From an uncultured Muribaculaceae bacterium (GTDB taxonomy: Bacteria > Bacteroidota > Bacteroidia > Bacteroidales > Muribaculaceae), in contig CAJULY010000011.1 of NCBI GenBank assembly GCA_910587185.1, forward strand, positions 1 to 64,000: a stretch of DNA of 64,000 nt. The letters run 5' to 3'. Below, one piece after another: positions 43,213-52,629 of the stretch. Numbering within the stretch: the stretch's first letter is position 1; each line of letters begins with the position of its first letter. The translations under genes were made by a program, and so were the position numbers. Under the pieces are notes generated by a model, which made no database searches, had not been told where the DNA came from, and saw only the letters and a program-made list of their open reading frames with translations.

Positions 43213-45420
43213 ATGATACAGACAGTAATAAAGCGCGACGGCCGTGTTGTCGGATATAACGAAGAGAAAATTAAAGCCGCCATTCGAAAAGCGATGCTGC
43301 AGACCGAGATGGGAGAAGACGAATCGCTTCTTCAGAAAATAGCTGACCGCATCGGCTGCACGGGAAACGAGCGCATGACTGTTGAAGAGATTCAGGATCG
43401 CGTTGAACTGGAATTGATGAACAGCCCTCGAAAAGAAGTGGCCAAACGATATATCGCCTACAGGGATCAGCGCAGCATAGCCCGACGTGCCAAGACCCGC
43501 GACATGTTTTTGGAAATAATTGAAGCCAAAAGCAACGACATCACCCGGGAAAACGCCAACATGAACACGGACTCTCCCGCAGGAATGATGATGAAATTCG
43601 CCAGCGAGACAACAAAACCGTTTGTCGATGACTATCTTTTGTCTCAGGAAGCCCGTGATGCTGTCAAAAACGGTTATCTCCATATACATGACAAAGACTA
43701 TTACCCGACGAAGAGTCTCACATGTGTGCAGCACCCTCTTGATCGCATTCTGAACAACGGTTTTATGGCAGGCCACAGCGAATCGCGTCCGGCAAAAAGA
43801 ATCGAGACTGCCAGTGTCATAAGCTGCATTTCGCTCGAAACAGCCCAGAATGAAATGCATGGAGGCCAGGCTATACCGGCTTTTGATTTCTATCTCGCAC
43901 CATTTGTGCGCAGCTCCTTCAAGGAAGAGATAGAAAAACTGGAAGAACTCAACGGAATAGATCTCTCTGATTTAAAAGATATTGAACTTGAAGACTATGA
44001 GAAAAAGACTCTCGAAGGTCTGCAAGGCAAAGAACGATTGCTTCAGCATGCCGTGAATCAGACCGTCAGCCGAGTACATCAGGCCATGGAAGCTTTTATC
44101 CACAATATGAATACCATCCATTCACGCGGAGGCAATCAGGTTGTTTTCAGCTCTATAAACTATGGTACGGACACCTCGGCGGAAGGACGCTGCATTATCC
44201 GGGAACTGTTGAAATCGACCTATGAGGGCGTTGGCAATGGCGCCACCGCCATATTCCCCATCCAGATATGGAAAAAGAAAAGAGGAGTAAGTTATCTGCC
44301 TGAAGACAGAAACTACGACCTCTATAAACTGGCATGCAAAGTCACAGCCCGAAGATTCTTTCCTAACTTCCTGAATCTCGATGCGACCTTCAATCAACAT
44401 GAAAAATGGGATGCCAACGATCCGTTGCGCTACAGATATGAGGTCGCGACGATGGGATGCCGCACGCGTGTTTTCGAAAACAGATTTGGAGAAAAAACTT
44501 CTGTCGGTCGTGGAAACTTAAGCTTCTCGACCATCAATATCGTACGCCTGGCGATAGAATGTATGATGATCAAGGACAAGGAAGAACGAATCAGCAGATT
44601 CTTCAGCAAACTTGATGATATCCTTGAAATAACAGCACGGCAATTATGCGACCGTTTCGATTTTCAGAAAACAGCGCTTGCTAAACAGTTCCCTCTTCTC
44701 ATGTCTAATCTATGGAACGGTTCTGAAAATCTTAAGCCCACCGACACTATCGAAAGTGTAATAAACCAGGGGACGTTGGGAATAGGCTTCATAGGGCTGG
44801 CTGAATGTCTTGTGGCTCTGGTCGGCAAGCACCATGGAGAAAGTGCGGAAGCTCAGGAACTCGGGTTGAAGATTGTCTCACACATGAGAAGCCGTGTCAA
44901 CGAGTTTTCTGAAAAATATAAGCATAATTTCTCCGTACTTGCCACTCCGGCTGAGGGTCTCTCAGGAAAATTCACACAAAAAGACCGGAAAAGCTTCGGC
45001 GAACTCCCCGGCATAACTGACAAAATATATTATACGAACTCAAACCATGTGCCGGTATATTATCACTGCTCTCCCCGTCACAAGGCTGAAATCGAAGCGC
45101 CTTACCACGCATTGACAGGGGGCGGACACATTTTTTATGTCGAGATAGACGGGGACGCCACCCATAATCCCAAAGCCATTGCCGACATTGTCGATCTTAT
45201 GGACAAAAACAACATAGGTTATTGTTCCGTCAACCACAACCGCAACCGCTGCATGGACTGCGGCTATGAGGATGCCGAAGAGAATCTCGACAAATGTCCG
45301 AAATGCGGCAGTCACAACATAGACAAGCTCCAGCGCATAACAGGCTATCTCGTCGGAACGACGGACCGATGGAACAATGCCAAACTCGCCGAGTTGAATG
45401 ACCGCGTGGTCCACAAATGA
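43213..45420 (+). CDS. nrdD: Anaerobic ribonucleoside-triphosphate reductase
   Basis: 735 aa, class III reductase, which makes dNTPs without oxygen. An ATP-cone occupies residues 1-95 (MIQTVIKRDGRVVGYNEEKI). The C-terminal zinc site is C680, C683, C695, C698, and the glycyl radical site is G711 in ITGYLVG. The GYLVG form lacks the Cys that precedes it in E. coli NrdD (RTCGYLG), as I recall for other Bacteroidota. It has its own promoter, and its stop overlaps the nrdG start by 4 nt. Confidence 0.97.
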   Translation: MIQTVIKRDGRVVGYNEEKIKAAIRKAMLQTEMGEDESLLQKIADRIGCTGNERMTVEEIQDRVELELMNSPRKEVAKRYIAYRDQRSIARRAKTRDMFLEIIEAKSNDITRENANMNTDSPAGMMMKFASETTKPFVDDYLLSQEARDAVKNGYLHIHDKDYYPTKSLTCVQHPLDRILNNGFMAGHSESRPAKRIETASVISCISLETAQNEMHGGQAIPAFDFYLAPFVRSSFKEEIEKLEELNGIDLSDLKDIELEDYEKKTLEGLQGKERLLQHAVNQTVSRVHQAMEAFIHNMNTIHSRGGNQVVFSSINYGTDTSAEGRCIIRELLKSTYEGVGNGATAIFPIQIWKKKRGVSYLPEDRNYDLYKLACKVTARRFFPNFLNLDATFNQHEKWDANDPLRYRYEVATMGCRTRVFENRFGEKTSVGRGNLSFSTINIVRLAIECMMIKDKEERISRFFSKLDDILEITARQLCDRFDFQKTALAKQFPLLMSNLWNGSENLKPTDTIESVINQGTLGIGFIGLAECLVALVGKHHGESAEAQELGLKIVSHMRSRVNEFSEKYKHNFSVLATPAEGLSGKFTQKDRKSFGELPGITDKIYYTNSNHVPVYYHCSPRHKAEIEAPYHALTGGGHIFYVEIDGDATHNPKAIADIVDLMDKNNIGYCSVNHNRNRCMDCGYEDAEENLDKCPKCGSHNIDKLQRITGYLVGTTDRWNNAKLAELNDRVVHK

Positions 45421-45932
45421 ATTCCCGGCGCGTGGAATTATCAAATACATTACGCATAGTCGAGGTCATTGACGGAACAACCGTCGATGGCCCCGGCTTT
45501 CGTACTTCCATCTATTTTGCAGGATGCGAACACCATTGTGAAGATTGCCATAATCCTGCGACATGGCCCATGGATGCAGGATATGATATATCCTCCTCAG
45601 ATCTGCTGTCGCGCATAAAGGAAAACGACATGGACGTAACCTTGTCAGGGGGCGATCCGTTGTTTCAGGCTAAAAAGCTGCTCCCCCTTCTGAAAGCAAT
45701 CCGAGAGTCAGGATTTACGATCTGGTGTTACACTGGTTTCACCTACGAATCCATTGCTGAAAGGCCTGAAATCAAGCCTTTGCTGGAACTCATTGATGTT
45801 CTTGTCGATGGGCCGTTCATAAAGAAACTCCGCGACACCGCTCTCCTCTTCCGGGGGTCTTCCAACCAGAGGCTGATTGATCTGAGAAAATCATCGCCGG
45901 ACAATATAGTCCTTTGGACACCGGATTTCTGA
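45417..45932 (+). CDS. nrdG: Anaerobic ribonucleotide reductase activating protein
   Basis: 171 aa. This radical-SAM enzyme generates the glycyl radical on NrdD. The iron-sulfur motif is CEHHCEDCH (CxxxCxxC), followed by the SAM-binding DVTLSGGDPL. The ATG overlaps the nrdD stop (ATGA), so the two are coupled. It is convergent with the MBOAT gene, whose stop lies 2 nt away. Normal length. Confidence 0.96.
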   Translation: MNSRRVELSNTLRIVEVIDGTTVDGPGFRTSIYFAGCEHHCEDCHNPATWPMDAGYDISSSDLLSRIKENDMDVTLSGGDPLFQAKKLLPLLKAIRESGFTIWCYTGFTYESIAERPEIKPLLELIDVLVDGPFIKKLRDTALLFRGSSNQRLIDLRKSSPDNIVLWTPDF

Positions 45933-45933
45933 A

Positions 45934-47415
45934 TCAATACTGGAAATAAATAAAAGGCATGATGTCACTCTGTCGCGTCTGGATAACTATAAAGATAACT
46001 ATGGCGAGAACAAGAGCCTGTACTAAAAGCGGAGTTTTGGAATATCCCTTTTTAGCTTTGTCAGACCAGTCCGTCGGCAGAAAATGAAATATCATGGCGC
46101 CTATTATGACAAGCACGATCATCAGATAACCTTCTATGAACTGAGCTGCAACTTCAGGATGGAAATCAGTGAATATCTGTGTAGCCATATCGCCGATATC
46201 CGACATTGAGCGTGCCCTGAAGAACATGAAACTGAAAGCTATCAGATTGAATGTAACGAAAATATTCAACGCTATCCGCCATCGGGATGCTTTCTTTTCC
46301 AAATCCCGATTTTTTTTGCTGGCGCCGAAAAGCATCTTGTGTCCCACCAGAAATATCCCCTGAAGCGATCCCCAGATCATGAACATCCATGATGCTCCGT
46401 GCCAAAGTCCGCCTACAACCATCGTAGTCATCAGATTGACATGACGCCGGAATTTGCCACACCGGTTGCCCCCCATCGGGATATATACGTAATCACGCAA
46501 CCAGGTTGAAAGCGATATATGCCAGCGATGCCAGAATTCCGTAGGGCTCTGCGACTTAAAAGGCGCTCGGAAGTTGTCAAGAAATCTGAATCCGAGAAGC
46601 AACGCAATGCCTATAGCCATGTCGCTGTAGCCTGAGAAATCGCAGTAAAGCTGGATTATGAATCCATATATGCCCATTACATTCTCGAATCCGCTGTAAA
46701 GCGAAGGATTGTCAAATATTCTGTCAACGAAATTCTGACTGATGAAGTCAGCTACAACAACCTTCTTCACGAGTCCGCACATTATCAGAAACAGGCCTTC
46801 GCTCACCATGGCTCTGTCTGCAACCGGATTGCTTTCGATCTGCGGAAGCATGTCCTTGGCCCTGACCACAGGACCTGCAAGAAGCGGCGGGAAAAAAGTC
46901 AGATAGAACGTATATGACAGGAAATCCCGACACGGTTCTATCTGCCGACGGTAAATATCCACTATATAACTGATAGACCGGAAAGTAAAGAAGGAAATAC
47001 CCGCCGGCAACACAATATCGAACGCATCGAAATCCTTTGAGGCGAAATTACAGAATGTCTCATAGAGCAGATTGAGATACTTGAAATAGATCAACATGCC
47101 CACGTTCATGACGACATTTATCCATACCACTCCTCTTCTTTCCCAATTTCTCCTGCATTCCCCGAGCAAAATGCCAAGAAGATAATCGCTTATACATACC
47201 CCGAGAAGGATGAAACAGTATTCCGCGGATGACTTATAGTAGAAATACAGCGAGAACAAAATGACGAAGGTCATTTTTGCCACCCTGTACTTCCTCATCA
47301 TCTGATAGATAAGGATGAATCCGCAAAAAAGAAGCAGGAAAAGCCCCGTATTGAACAGGAGGGGATTGGCTTCGTCAAATTTTAGCAGAGTCAGTAATTT
47401 GTCAGTATTAAGCAT
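45934..47415 (-). CDS. MBOAT family O-acyltransferase
   Basis: 493 aa with about 10-12 membrane segments. It has the AlgI/DltB-type MBOAT signatures: FWHRWHISLSTWLRDYVYIP (His 296 and 299) and GGLWHGASW with the catalytic-type His 339, plus IVLPAGISFFTFRSISYIVD. Such proteins transfer acyl groups across the inner membrane to polysaccharide or cell-wall targets. It lies 24 nt after two SGNH-type genes on the same strand, the usual partners in O-acetylation systems. The acceptor polymer is not identifiable. Confidence 0.93.
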   Translation of the reverse strand: MLNTDKLLTLLKFDEANPLLFNTGLFLLLFCGFILIYQMMRKYRVAKMTFVILFSLYFYYKSSAEYCFILLGVCISDYLLGILLGECRRNWERRGVVWINVVMNVGMLIYFKYLNLLYETFCNFASKDFDAFDIVLPAGISFFTFRSISYIVDIYRRQIEPCRDFLSYTFYLTFFPPLLAGPVVRAKDMLPQIESNPVADRAMVSEGLFLIMCGLVKKVVVADFISQNFVDRIFDNPSLYSGFENVMGIYGFIIQLYCDFSGYSDMAIGIALLLGFRFLDNFRAPFKSQSPTEFWHRWHISLSTWLRDYVYIPMGGNRCGKFRRHVNLMTTMVVGGLWHGASWMFMIWGSLQGIFLVGHKMLFGASKKNRDLEKKASRWRIALNIFVTFNLIAFSFMFFRARSMSDIGDMATQIFTDFHPEVAAQFIEGYLMIVLVIIGAMIFHFLPTDWSDKAKKGYSKTPLLVQALVLAIVIFIVIQTRQSDIMPFIYFQY

Positions 47416-47439
47416 TATATTGGAAGGATGAATTGTATG

Positions 47440-48732
47440 TTATTTCTGATTTAGTGCTTTCGTCAAGGCTTCATAGAGCATGAAGCCCTGCACTTTGTAA
47501 CCTTTGACTGTATGATGTATGCGGTCGCGCCCATACAGGCCCTCCCCGATCCATTTGTCGGATGCCCTGTAGCCTCCCGCTATTTTATACCAGTCATACA
47601 CGGGGATGCGGTTGTCTTTTCCATACATGACGATGGCATCTCTTACCGATTTGACATTCCCGTTGATAGCATAACCTTTACGTGACCGGCGCTGACATTC
47701 CATAGGAGTGACCAGAAGCATCTCGGCTGCGGGGTTGTATCGCCTGAGTTCTCTGACCAGTCTGTCTATAGAATCTATCATTCTCGCCGCGTCAAACCGG
47801 CCGAAAGCCTCGTTGGTTCCCAACGAAATTATGATCAGGTCAGGATGAAGGCGTGAAACCCCTTTACCCATCTCGGGAACCCTGTTATATGACGAATATG
47901 TAGCTCCGTTGTTTCCTATCACATTATAAAAGATTCCGGGGCGATGACCTGACATGAAGGCTCCGAAAAGCATGAAATTCTGACCGGGAGTGAAGTTTAT
48001 CGTGACATTTCCAACCGGTCGCGGAAGAACGATCCCCGTCGATCCGTTAGCATAGTCAACAGTTGGAGATGTAAGTACGGTCCCGTCATCAAGAGTGACG
48101 CTGTTTATTTTCATCTCCCCTGAGTGGAACACCGACAGATCGGTAAAAGTGCTGAAACTGTCTGTCACACGGCTACCGACATTTATCGAGGCCTGTGGCG
48201 ATGTCGTGGAAAGCGACGCGCCGGTAAAGCCCATTGTCCGGGGCCAGTGAGCGCTCATGAATTTTAACGGCGACCAATAATTATCGCTCTTGAAATAATA
48301 ATCCACGGGCTCATTGGTACGGCTGAGACGAAGGGGTACCACAAGTCCCCTGCCCGCATCTCCGTAATCGAATTGCATCTGTGACCTCACATAACCGGTC
48401 GAAATATCTGCCTGAAGATGGCTGTCTCCGATATGCACGATCGAGAACGGCACCCTCTCATGTTCAGCCAGTCTTTTCTTTAGGCCCGACCAGTCGGCGC
48501 CGTTCATATTTATCTCATTTTCCTTGAGATGGATAAAACGCGGTATTTTGACATCGAAATCCTCGAATTCCCAACCCTCGATGACTACTGAATCTTCCCG
48601 AATGCCACTGTCATCATCACCTTCATAATCAAGAATATCCTGCTTAGGATACGCAGCAATCTCCTGTATTCCGAAAAACAGAATAAGGACAAATGCAACG
48701 GGTAAAATTCTTGTCATTCTCAGGGAAATCAT
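47440..48732 (-). CDS. SGNH/GDSL-type hydrolase or acyltransferase, first of two
   Basis: 430 aa with an N-terminal hydrophobic signal or anchor (residues about 6-27, TRILPVAFVLILFFGIQEIA). The SGNH catalytic elements are HIGDSHLQ with S104, ISLGTNEAFG (the N block) and DRIHHTVKG with D403 and H406. It is probably periplasmic. Its start overlaps the stop of the second SGNH gene (4 nt), and the MBOAT gene follows, so the three form a likely surface-acylation unit. Confidence 0.88.
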   Translation of the reverse strand: MISLRMTRILPVAFVLILFFGIQEIAAYPKQDILDYEGDDDSGIREDSVVIEGWEFEDFDVKIPRFIHLKENEINMNGADWSGLKKRLAEHERVPFSIVHIGDSHLQADISTGYVRSQMQFDYGDAGRGLVVPLRLSRTNEPVDYYFKSDNYWSPLKFMSAHWPRTMGFTGASLSTTSPQASINVGSRVTDSFSTFTDLSVFHSGEMKINSVTLDDGTVLTSPTVDYANGSTGIVLPRPVGNVTINFTPGQNFMLFGAFMSGHRPGIFYNVIGNNGATYSSYNRVPEMGKGVSRLHPDLIIISLGTNEAFGRFDAARMIDSIDRLVRELRRYNPAAEMLLVTPMECQRRSRKGYAINGNVKSVRDAIVMYGKDNRIPVYDWYKIAGGYRASDKWIGEGLYGRDRIHHTVKGYKVQGFMLYEALTKALNQK

Positions 48733-50168
48733 CGGGCTACGTTGGTCTTTATCGCATTAAAAAGTGGCTCGGCAAGTTTCTTACCTCCTTTGTGAGTCAG
48801 ATGGATGTAATCTTTGTTAGCCAATCCCTGACGCACCCATTCCACAATGGCATCATTGCCGCCCATCGACTCACGCGTATCATAGAAAAGACAGCCGGCT
48901 TTTCTGGCGGCGTCACGCTGGGCTTTGACCATATAAGGCGCCGAAGACATCGAGTGGACTTCCCCTCCTTTCTTCTCGCCGCGGTCACCGATACCCATCA
49001 TTATGATATCGGCCTGAGGATAGCAGGCCCGGATATGGCTGATAACATTGACCATTCGATTGGAATATACTGAAAAATCCGTCTGTTTCGGCGACATGGC
49101 ATTTATTCCGAATTCCAGTATGATCAGATCATAATCTATATATCGTGCCATCTGTCTTGAAAGCTCCGGGCTGACCTTATTCAGCGTCAGGCCAGAAAAT
49201 CCGCGGGAGGACATGCAATCGAGTGTCACGCCCTTGTTTCCGTACATCCACGTCCCCAGGCCTATGATTCCCGGAGTCGATGTGGAAATCTCTAAATTTC
49301 CGGTAGTGCCGGGCACAGATATACACTGAACATCAGGAGAACCCGTGATATTGTGGCTCTCCCATCCTCCATTGCCCGTCTTGACTTTTATGACAGAATT
49401 CTGAGGAGAGATAAACAGGAATTTTGAATTATCCCATGTTGCAAGATGAGGCAAAGTTCCGGTGCCCTTGTATGTCGCTGTCGAATTGTCAGTGGAAACA
49501 AAATAATGCTGGGAAAGGCCGGTATATCTTTTATCCGCTTTCTTATTGGCGGAAAATTCGGTCCAGCCTTTGCCGCCTTGCTTCACACTGCGGCGAAATC
49601 CGGGGAAATCCGAGTGCATATTTACAAATCCGACTCCCGAGCCACCGTACTCCGACTGAAGCATCTGACGCAGATCCTGAGTGAAAATATCACCCTCTAT
49701 ATAGCTGTCTCCGATAACTGCGATCCGTGTAACTCCACCGGCAGCAAGAGAATGGCGCAACCGCTTAAGTCCTTGTCCGGATGCCGTATAGTCCTCAAGG
49801 ACCATCTGCGATCCCTGCTTGCTCGGCTGCACTTCCTTAGCAATGGCCGGAACGTCTTCCTCTTCTGCAGTTACTTTATTTTCAGAACCGTTCGCAGAAT
49901 CCTTCTGATGGGAACTCTCGCTCATCGCTATCTGAAGCTCCGGATCTATATCCTCTGCGCCCGCAAGCCCTATTCCGTCATCGACATCGATTGAATCTGA
50001 AACGGAATCAGAGGAATCAACAATATCTCCTATCAGGTTAAAGTCATTTATCTTCCCTTTTGTCCATTTTTCAAAAGGCAGCAATGAAATTCCTGCAAGC
50101 AGCGCCACTGCCGTAAAAACAATGGCAACGACTCTCCAGCCATTATGATTGTTTTTTTCTTCACTCAT
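48729..50168 (-). CDS. SGNH/GDSL-type hydrolase or acyltransferase, second of two
   Basis: 479 aa. A single N-terminal transmembrane helix (WRVVAIVFTAVALLAGISLL) is followed by an acidic, low-complexity linker (about 45-130, rich in Ser, Asp and Glu), then the SGNH domain: VIGDSYIEGD with S155, ILEFGINAMSP and DYIHLTHKGG with D453 and H456. It is likely inner-membrane-anchored with a periplasmic domain. It lies 6 nt behind menF and overlaps the other SGNH gene. The linker suggests a tether. Confidence 0.88.
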   Translation of the reverse strand: MSEEKNNHNGWRVVAIVFTAVALLAGISLLPFEKWTKGKINDFNLIGDIVDSSDSVSDSIDVDDGIGLAGAEDIDPELQIAMSESSHQKDSANGSENKVTAEEEDVPAIAKEVQPSKQGSQMVLEDYTASGQGLKRLRHSLAAGGVTRIAVIGDSYIEGDIFTQDLRQMLQSEYGGSGVGFVNMHSDFPGFRRSVKQGGKGWTEFSANKKADKRYTGLSQHYFVSTDNSTATYKGTGTLPHLATWDNSKFLFISPQNSVIKVKTGNGGWESHNITGSPDVQCISVPGTTGNLEISTSTPGIIGLGTWMYGNKGVTLDCMSSRGFSGLTLNKVSPELSRQMARYIDYDLIILEFGINAMSPKQTDFSVYSNRMVNVISHIRACYPQADIIMMGIGDRGEKKGGEVHSMSSAPYMVKAQRDAARKAGCLFYDTRESMGGNDAIVEWVRQGLANKDYIHLTHKGGKKLAEPLFNAIKTNVAR

Positions 50169-50174
50169 GTCAGA

Positions 50175-51296
50175 TTATATTCCTAAATTATATCCTACGT
50201 TAAGTTCCTTCTCATTCTTCAGGATCGCGGTCTGCAACGGCTTGATCTTATTGGCACTCTCCTCCCATTCTTTTGCCGTTTCAGACATATCGTTTATGCC
50301 TCCGCCTGCAAAAAGCAAGTACCTGTATTCATCCGAATCAGGGCACTTTTCAACCTTGCAGCAGCGGAGATTGACATATAACCGGCTGGACGCCTGATCC
50401 ACAATCCCTATAAAAGCTCCGTAACAGGATCTTTTATGGCGCTCCGCCGTCACGATGGTCATATAAGCTTTTTCTTTCGGCCAGCCGCAGACGGCAGGTG
50501 TCGGACTCAGCTTCAGGGCGATATCGACAGGTTCGATTTTACCCTGTGCTTCAATTCTGTTACACAGATGCTCGATCGCTCCGAACGGCAAATTTTCATT
50601 TGGGCCCACCGTCACCGCCATTCCCGTCTTTTCCAGTGTCCCGACAATATATCTGGTGACAAGTTCATGTTCCTTTCGGTTTTTTTCGTCCCAAAGATTG
50701 TCTCCGCGTTTCCTGGTTCCTGCGAGCGACATGGTCCTGAGAGACTCTTTCCCATAGTCGTAATCGAGGAGCAATTCCGGAGTCGCCACAATCCATAGTC
50801 CGACTTCCGGAGTGAAATAGATTGCCCGAAAGCACTTGGGAAACGAACGAAAATAAATGTCAGCGACCTCAAAAGGATCAGTATCCGCACGCTCTATAAT
50901 CATTCGCGATATCACGGTCTTACCTGTTTTGCCGGCGAGTTCACCCGTCACCCGTCCGATGACTTCATCATATTCCCGGAACGACGTAGTTCTTTCATCC
51001 GACATTTTCATAACATCCGTCTCGGTAAAAATGGAACTACCTGACTCATCAGACAGAATCCTTTCGATCGAAAAATCCGCCGGAATACCCTTAGGATTCT
51101 GGGATTCTTCAAGTCCGAAAGTAGAAACCACGAAACAATTCCTGTTATCGTGAAGATCTTCCGTTCTCAGAGTCTTTTCAGCGGCATAGAACCGACTCTC
51201 CGTGCTTTCCGGTGTATATACCACTGCAAAAGGCCATGATTTAGACAGACATTTCTTTGCCGCCGCAACTATCTTTTCATAAAGAAGTCTCTTCAT
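50175..51296 (-). CDS. menF: Isochorismate synthase
   Basis: 373 aa, chorismate-binding family. It converts chorismate to isochorismate, the first step specific to menaquinone. The C-terminal block AVCGWPKEKAYMTI, SCYGAFIG and YLLFAGGGINDMSETAKEWEE is the family signature. The N-terminus lacks an aminotransferase domain. It lies 9 nt after rimO and 6 nt before an SGNH gene, about 7 kb from menD. The EntC/MenF split cannot be made from sequence alone; the other men genes favour MenF. Confidence 0.92.
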   Translation of the reverse strand: MKRLLYEKIVAAAKKCLSKSWPFAVVYTPESTESRFYAAEKTLRTEDLHDNRNCFVVSTFGLEESQNPKGIPADFSIERILSDESGSSIFTETDVMKMSDERTTSFREYDEVIGRVTGELAGKTGKTVISRMIIERADTDPFEVADIYFRSFPKCFRAIYFTPEVGLWIVATPELLLDYDYGKESLRTMSLAGTRKRGDNLWDEKNRKEHELVTRYIVGTLEKTGMAVTVGPNENLPFGAIEHLCNRIEAQGKIEPVDIALKLSPTPAVCGWPKEKAYMTIVTAERHKRSCYGAFIGIVDQASSRLYVNLRCCKVEKCPDSDEYRYLLFAGGGINDMSETAKEWEESANKIKPLQTAILKNEKELNVGYNLGI

Positions 51297-51305
51297 CGTT
51301 AACTT

Positions 51306-52613
51306 TCAGCTATTTGTCGCCACACGCCCCGTAAGTTCAAATGGGTAGGCGCCGGTAATTTCGACATCATAGAATTGACCGGGTGTCAGAGGAATATCTT
51401 TGGTAATCAATACCTCAGGATCAACCTCAGGAGAATCGAACTCAGTTCTGCCATAGTAGAATTCATCATCCTCTCTGTCCACTATGACCCTGAAAATCCT
51501 GCCGATCTTGGCTTCCTGGATTTCCAGCGATATCTCTTCCTGAACAGCCATAAGTTTGTCAAGACGTTTCTGTTTCACTTCTGGAGGAATCTCGTCTCTA
51601 AAATTCCGCGCGGCAGATGTATCTTCTTCCTCACAGTAGGCGAAGGCACCAAGCCGCTCAAACTTCTGTTCCTTCACAAAATCAATAAGTTCATCAAACT
51701 CCTTGTCACCTTCTCCGGGGAAACCGACCATGAGAGTCGTGCGGATATGTATCCCCGGCACTTTTTCTCTTATGGTTTTCAACAGTTCACGCGTCTCTTT
51801 TCCGGTGATATGGCGCCGCATGTTGGAAAGCACGTTATCCGATATATGCTGCAAGGCAATGTCAAGATAGCGGCAAACGTTTTTGTGACGGGCCATCACA
51901 TCCAGTAGCTCTAAAGGGAAATCCGCAGGATAGGCATAATGGAGCCTGATCCATCTTACACCTTCGGTCTCAGCAATTGCTTCGACCAGATCGGCAATTC
52001 TACGTTTCCCATACAGGTCAATTCCATAACCCGTTAGTTCCTGGGCAATGACATTGAACTCCTTCACGCCCCGGGACACGAGCATCTTCACCTCACCGAC
52101 TATCTCTTCGATCGGTCGGGAGCGGAAACGGCCTGTGATGAGGGGGATGGCACAGAACGCACAGAATCTGTTGCAGCCCTCAGCAATTTTGAGATAGGCA
52201 TGGTGAGGAGGGGTGGTCACGATTCTGTCATATTTCTCACCCGATGGATTTTTAAGGGTTATTTCCCTGACAATATCCGGCCAGTCGGTTTTTCCGAACC
52301 ATTTGTCAACCTCCTCTATCTCCTTCGGCAGTTCTGCCCTGTAGCGCTGAGAAAGGCATCCCATGACGAAAATCTCCTGCACATAACCCTCTCTCTTAGC
52401 CTCGACCCATTCGAGAATTGTATTGATGGATTCCTCTTTCGCATCGCCGATGAATCCACATGTATTGATTATGACAATATCCGGGCGGCTCTCTGCCGAT
52501 TGTTCGAAAAAAGTCTCACAACCCACATTGTCAAGCATACGCATCAGGCGCTCAGCATCAATCAGATTCTTGGAACAGCCGAGCGATATCACATTTACTG
52601 TCTTTTTCGACAT
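51306..52613 (-). CDS. rimO: Ribosomal protein S12 methylthiotransferase RimO
   Basis: 435 aa from the ATG at 52613 (MSKKTVNVISLGCSKN), the usual RimO start; the frame open to 52748 reads into the ftsY end and is not used. RimO adds a methylthio group to Asp 89 of S12. The N-terminal cluster Cys are C13, C52 and C86; the radical-SAM cluster is C147, C151, C154 (EGCNRFCAFCAIP). A TRAM domain forms the end. It lies 16 nt after ftsY and 9 nt before menF. Confidence 0.96.
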   Translation of the reverse strand: MSKKTVNVISLGCSKNLIDAERLMRMLDNVGCETFFEQSAESRPDIVIINTCGFIGDAKEESINTILEWVEAKREGYVQEIFVMGCLSQRYRAELPKEIEEVDKWFGKTDWPDIVREITLKNPSGEKYDRIVTTPPHHAYLKIAEGCNRFCAFCAIPLITGRFRSRPIEEIVGEVKMLVSRGVKEFNVIAQELTGYGIDLYGKRRIADLVEAIAETEGVRWIRLHYAYPADFPLELLDVMARHKNVCRYLDIALQHISDNVLSNMRRHITGKETRELLKTIREKVPGIHIRTTLMVGFPGEGDKEFDELIDFVKEQKFERLGAFAYCEEEDTSAARNFRDEIPPEVKQKRLDKLMAVQEEISLEIQEAKIGRIFRVIVDREDDEFYYGRTEFDSPEVDPEVLITKDIPLTPGQFYDVEITGAYPFELTGRVATNS

Positions 52614-52629
52614 AGGGACGTGTCTTCTT

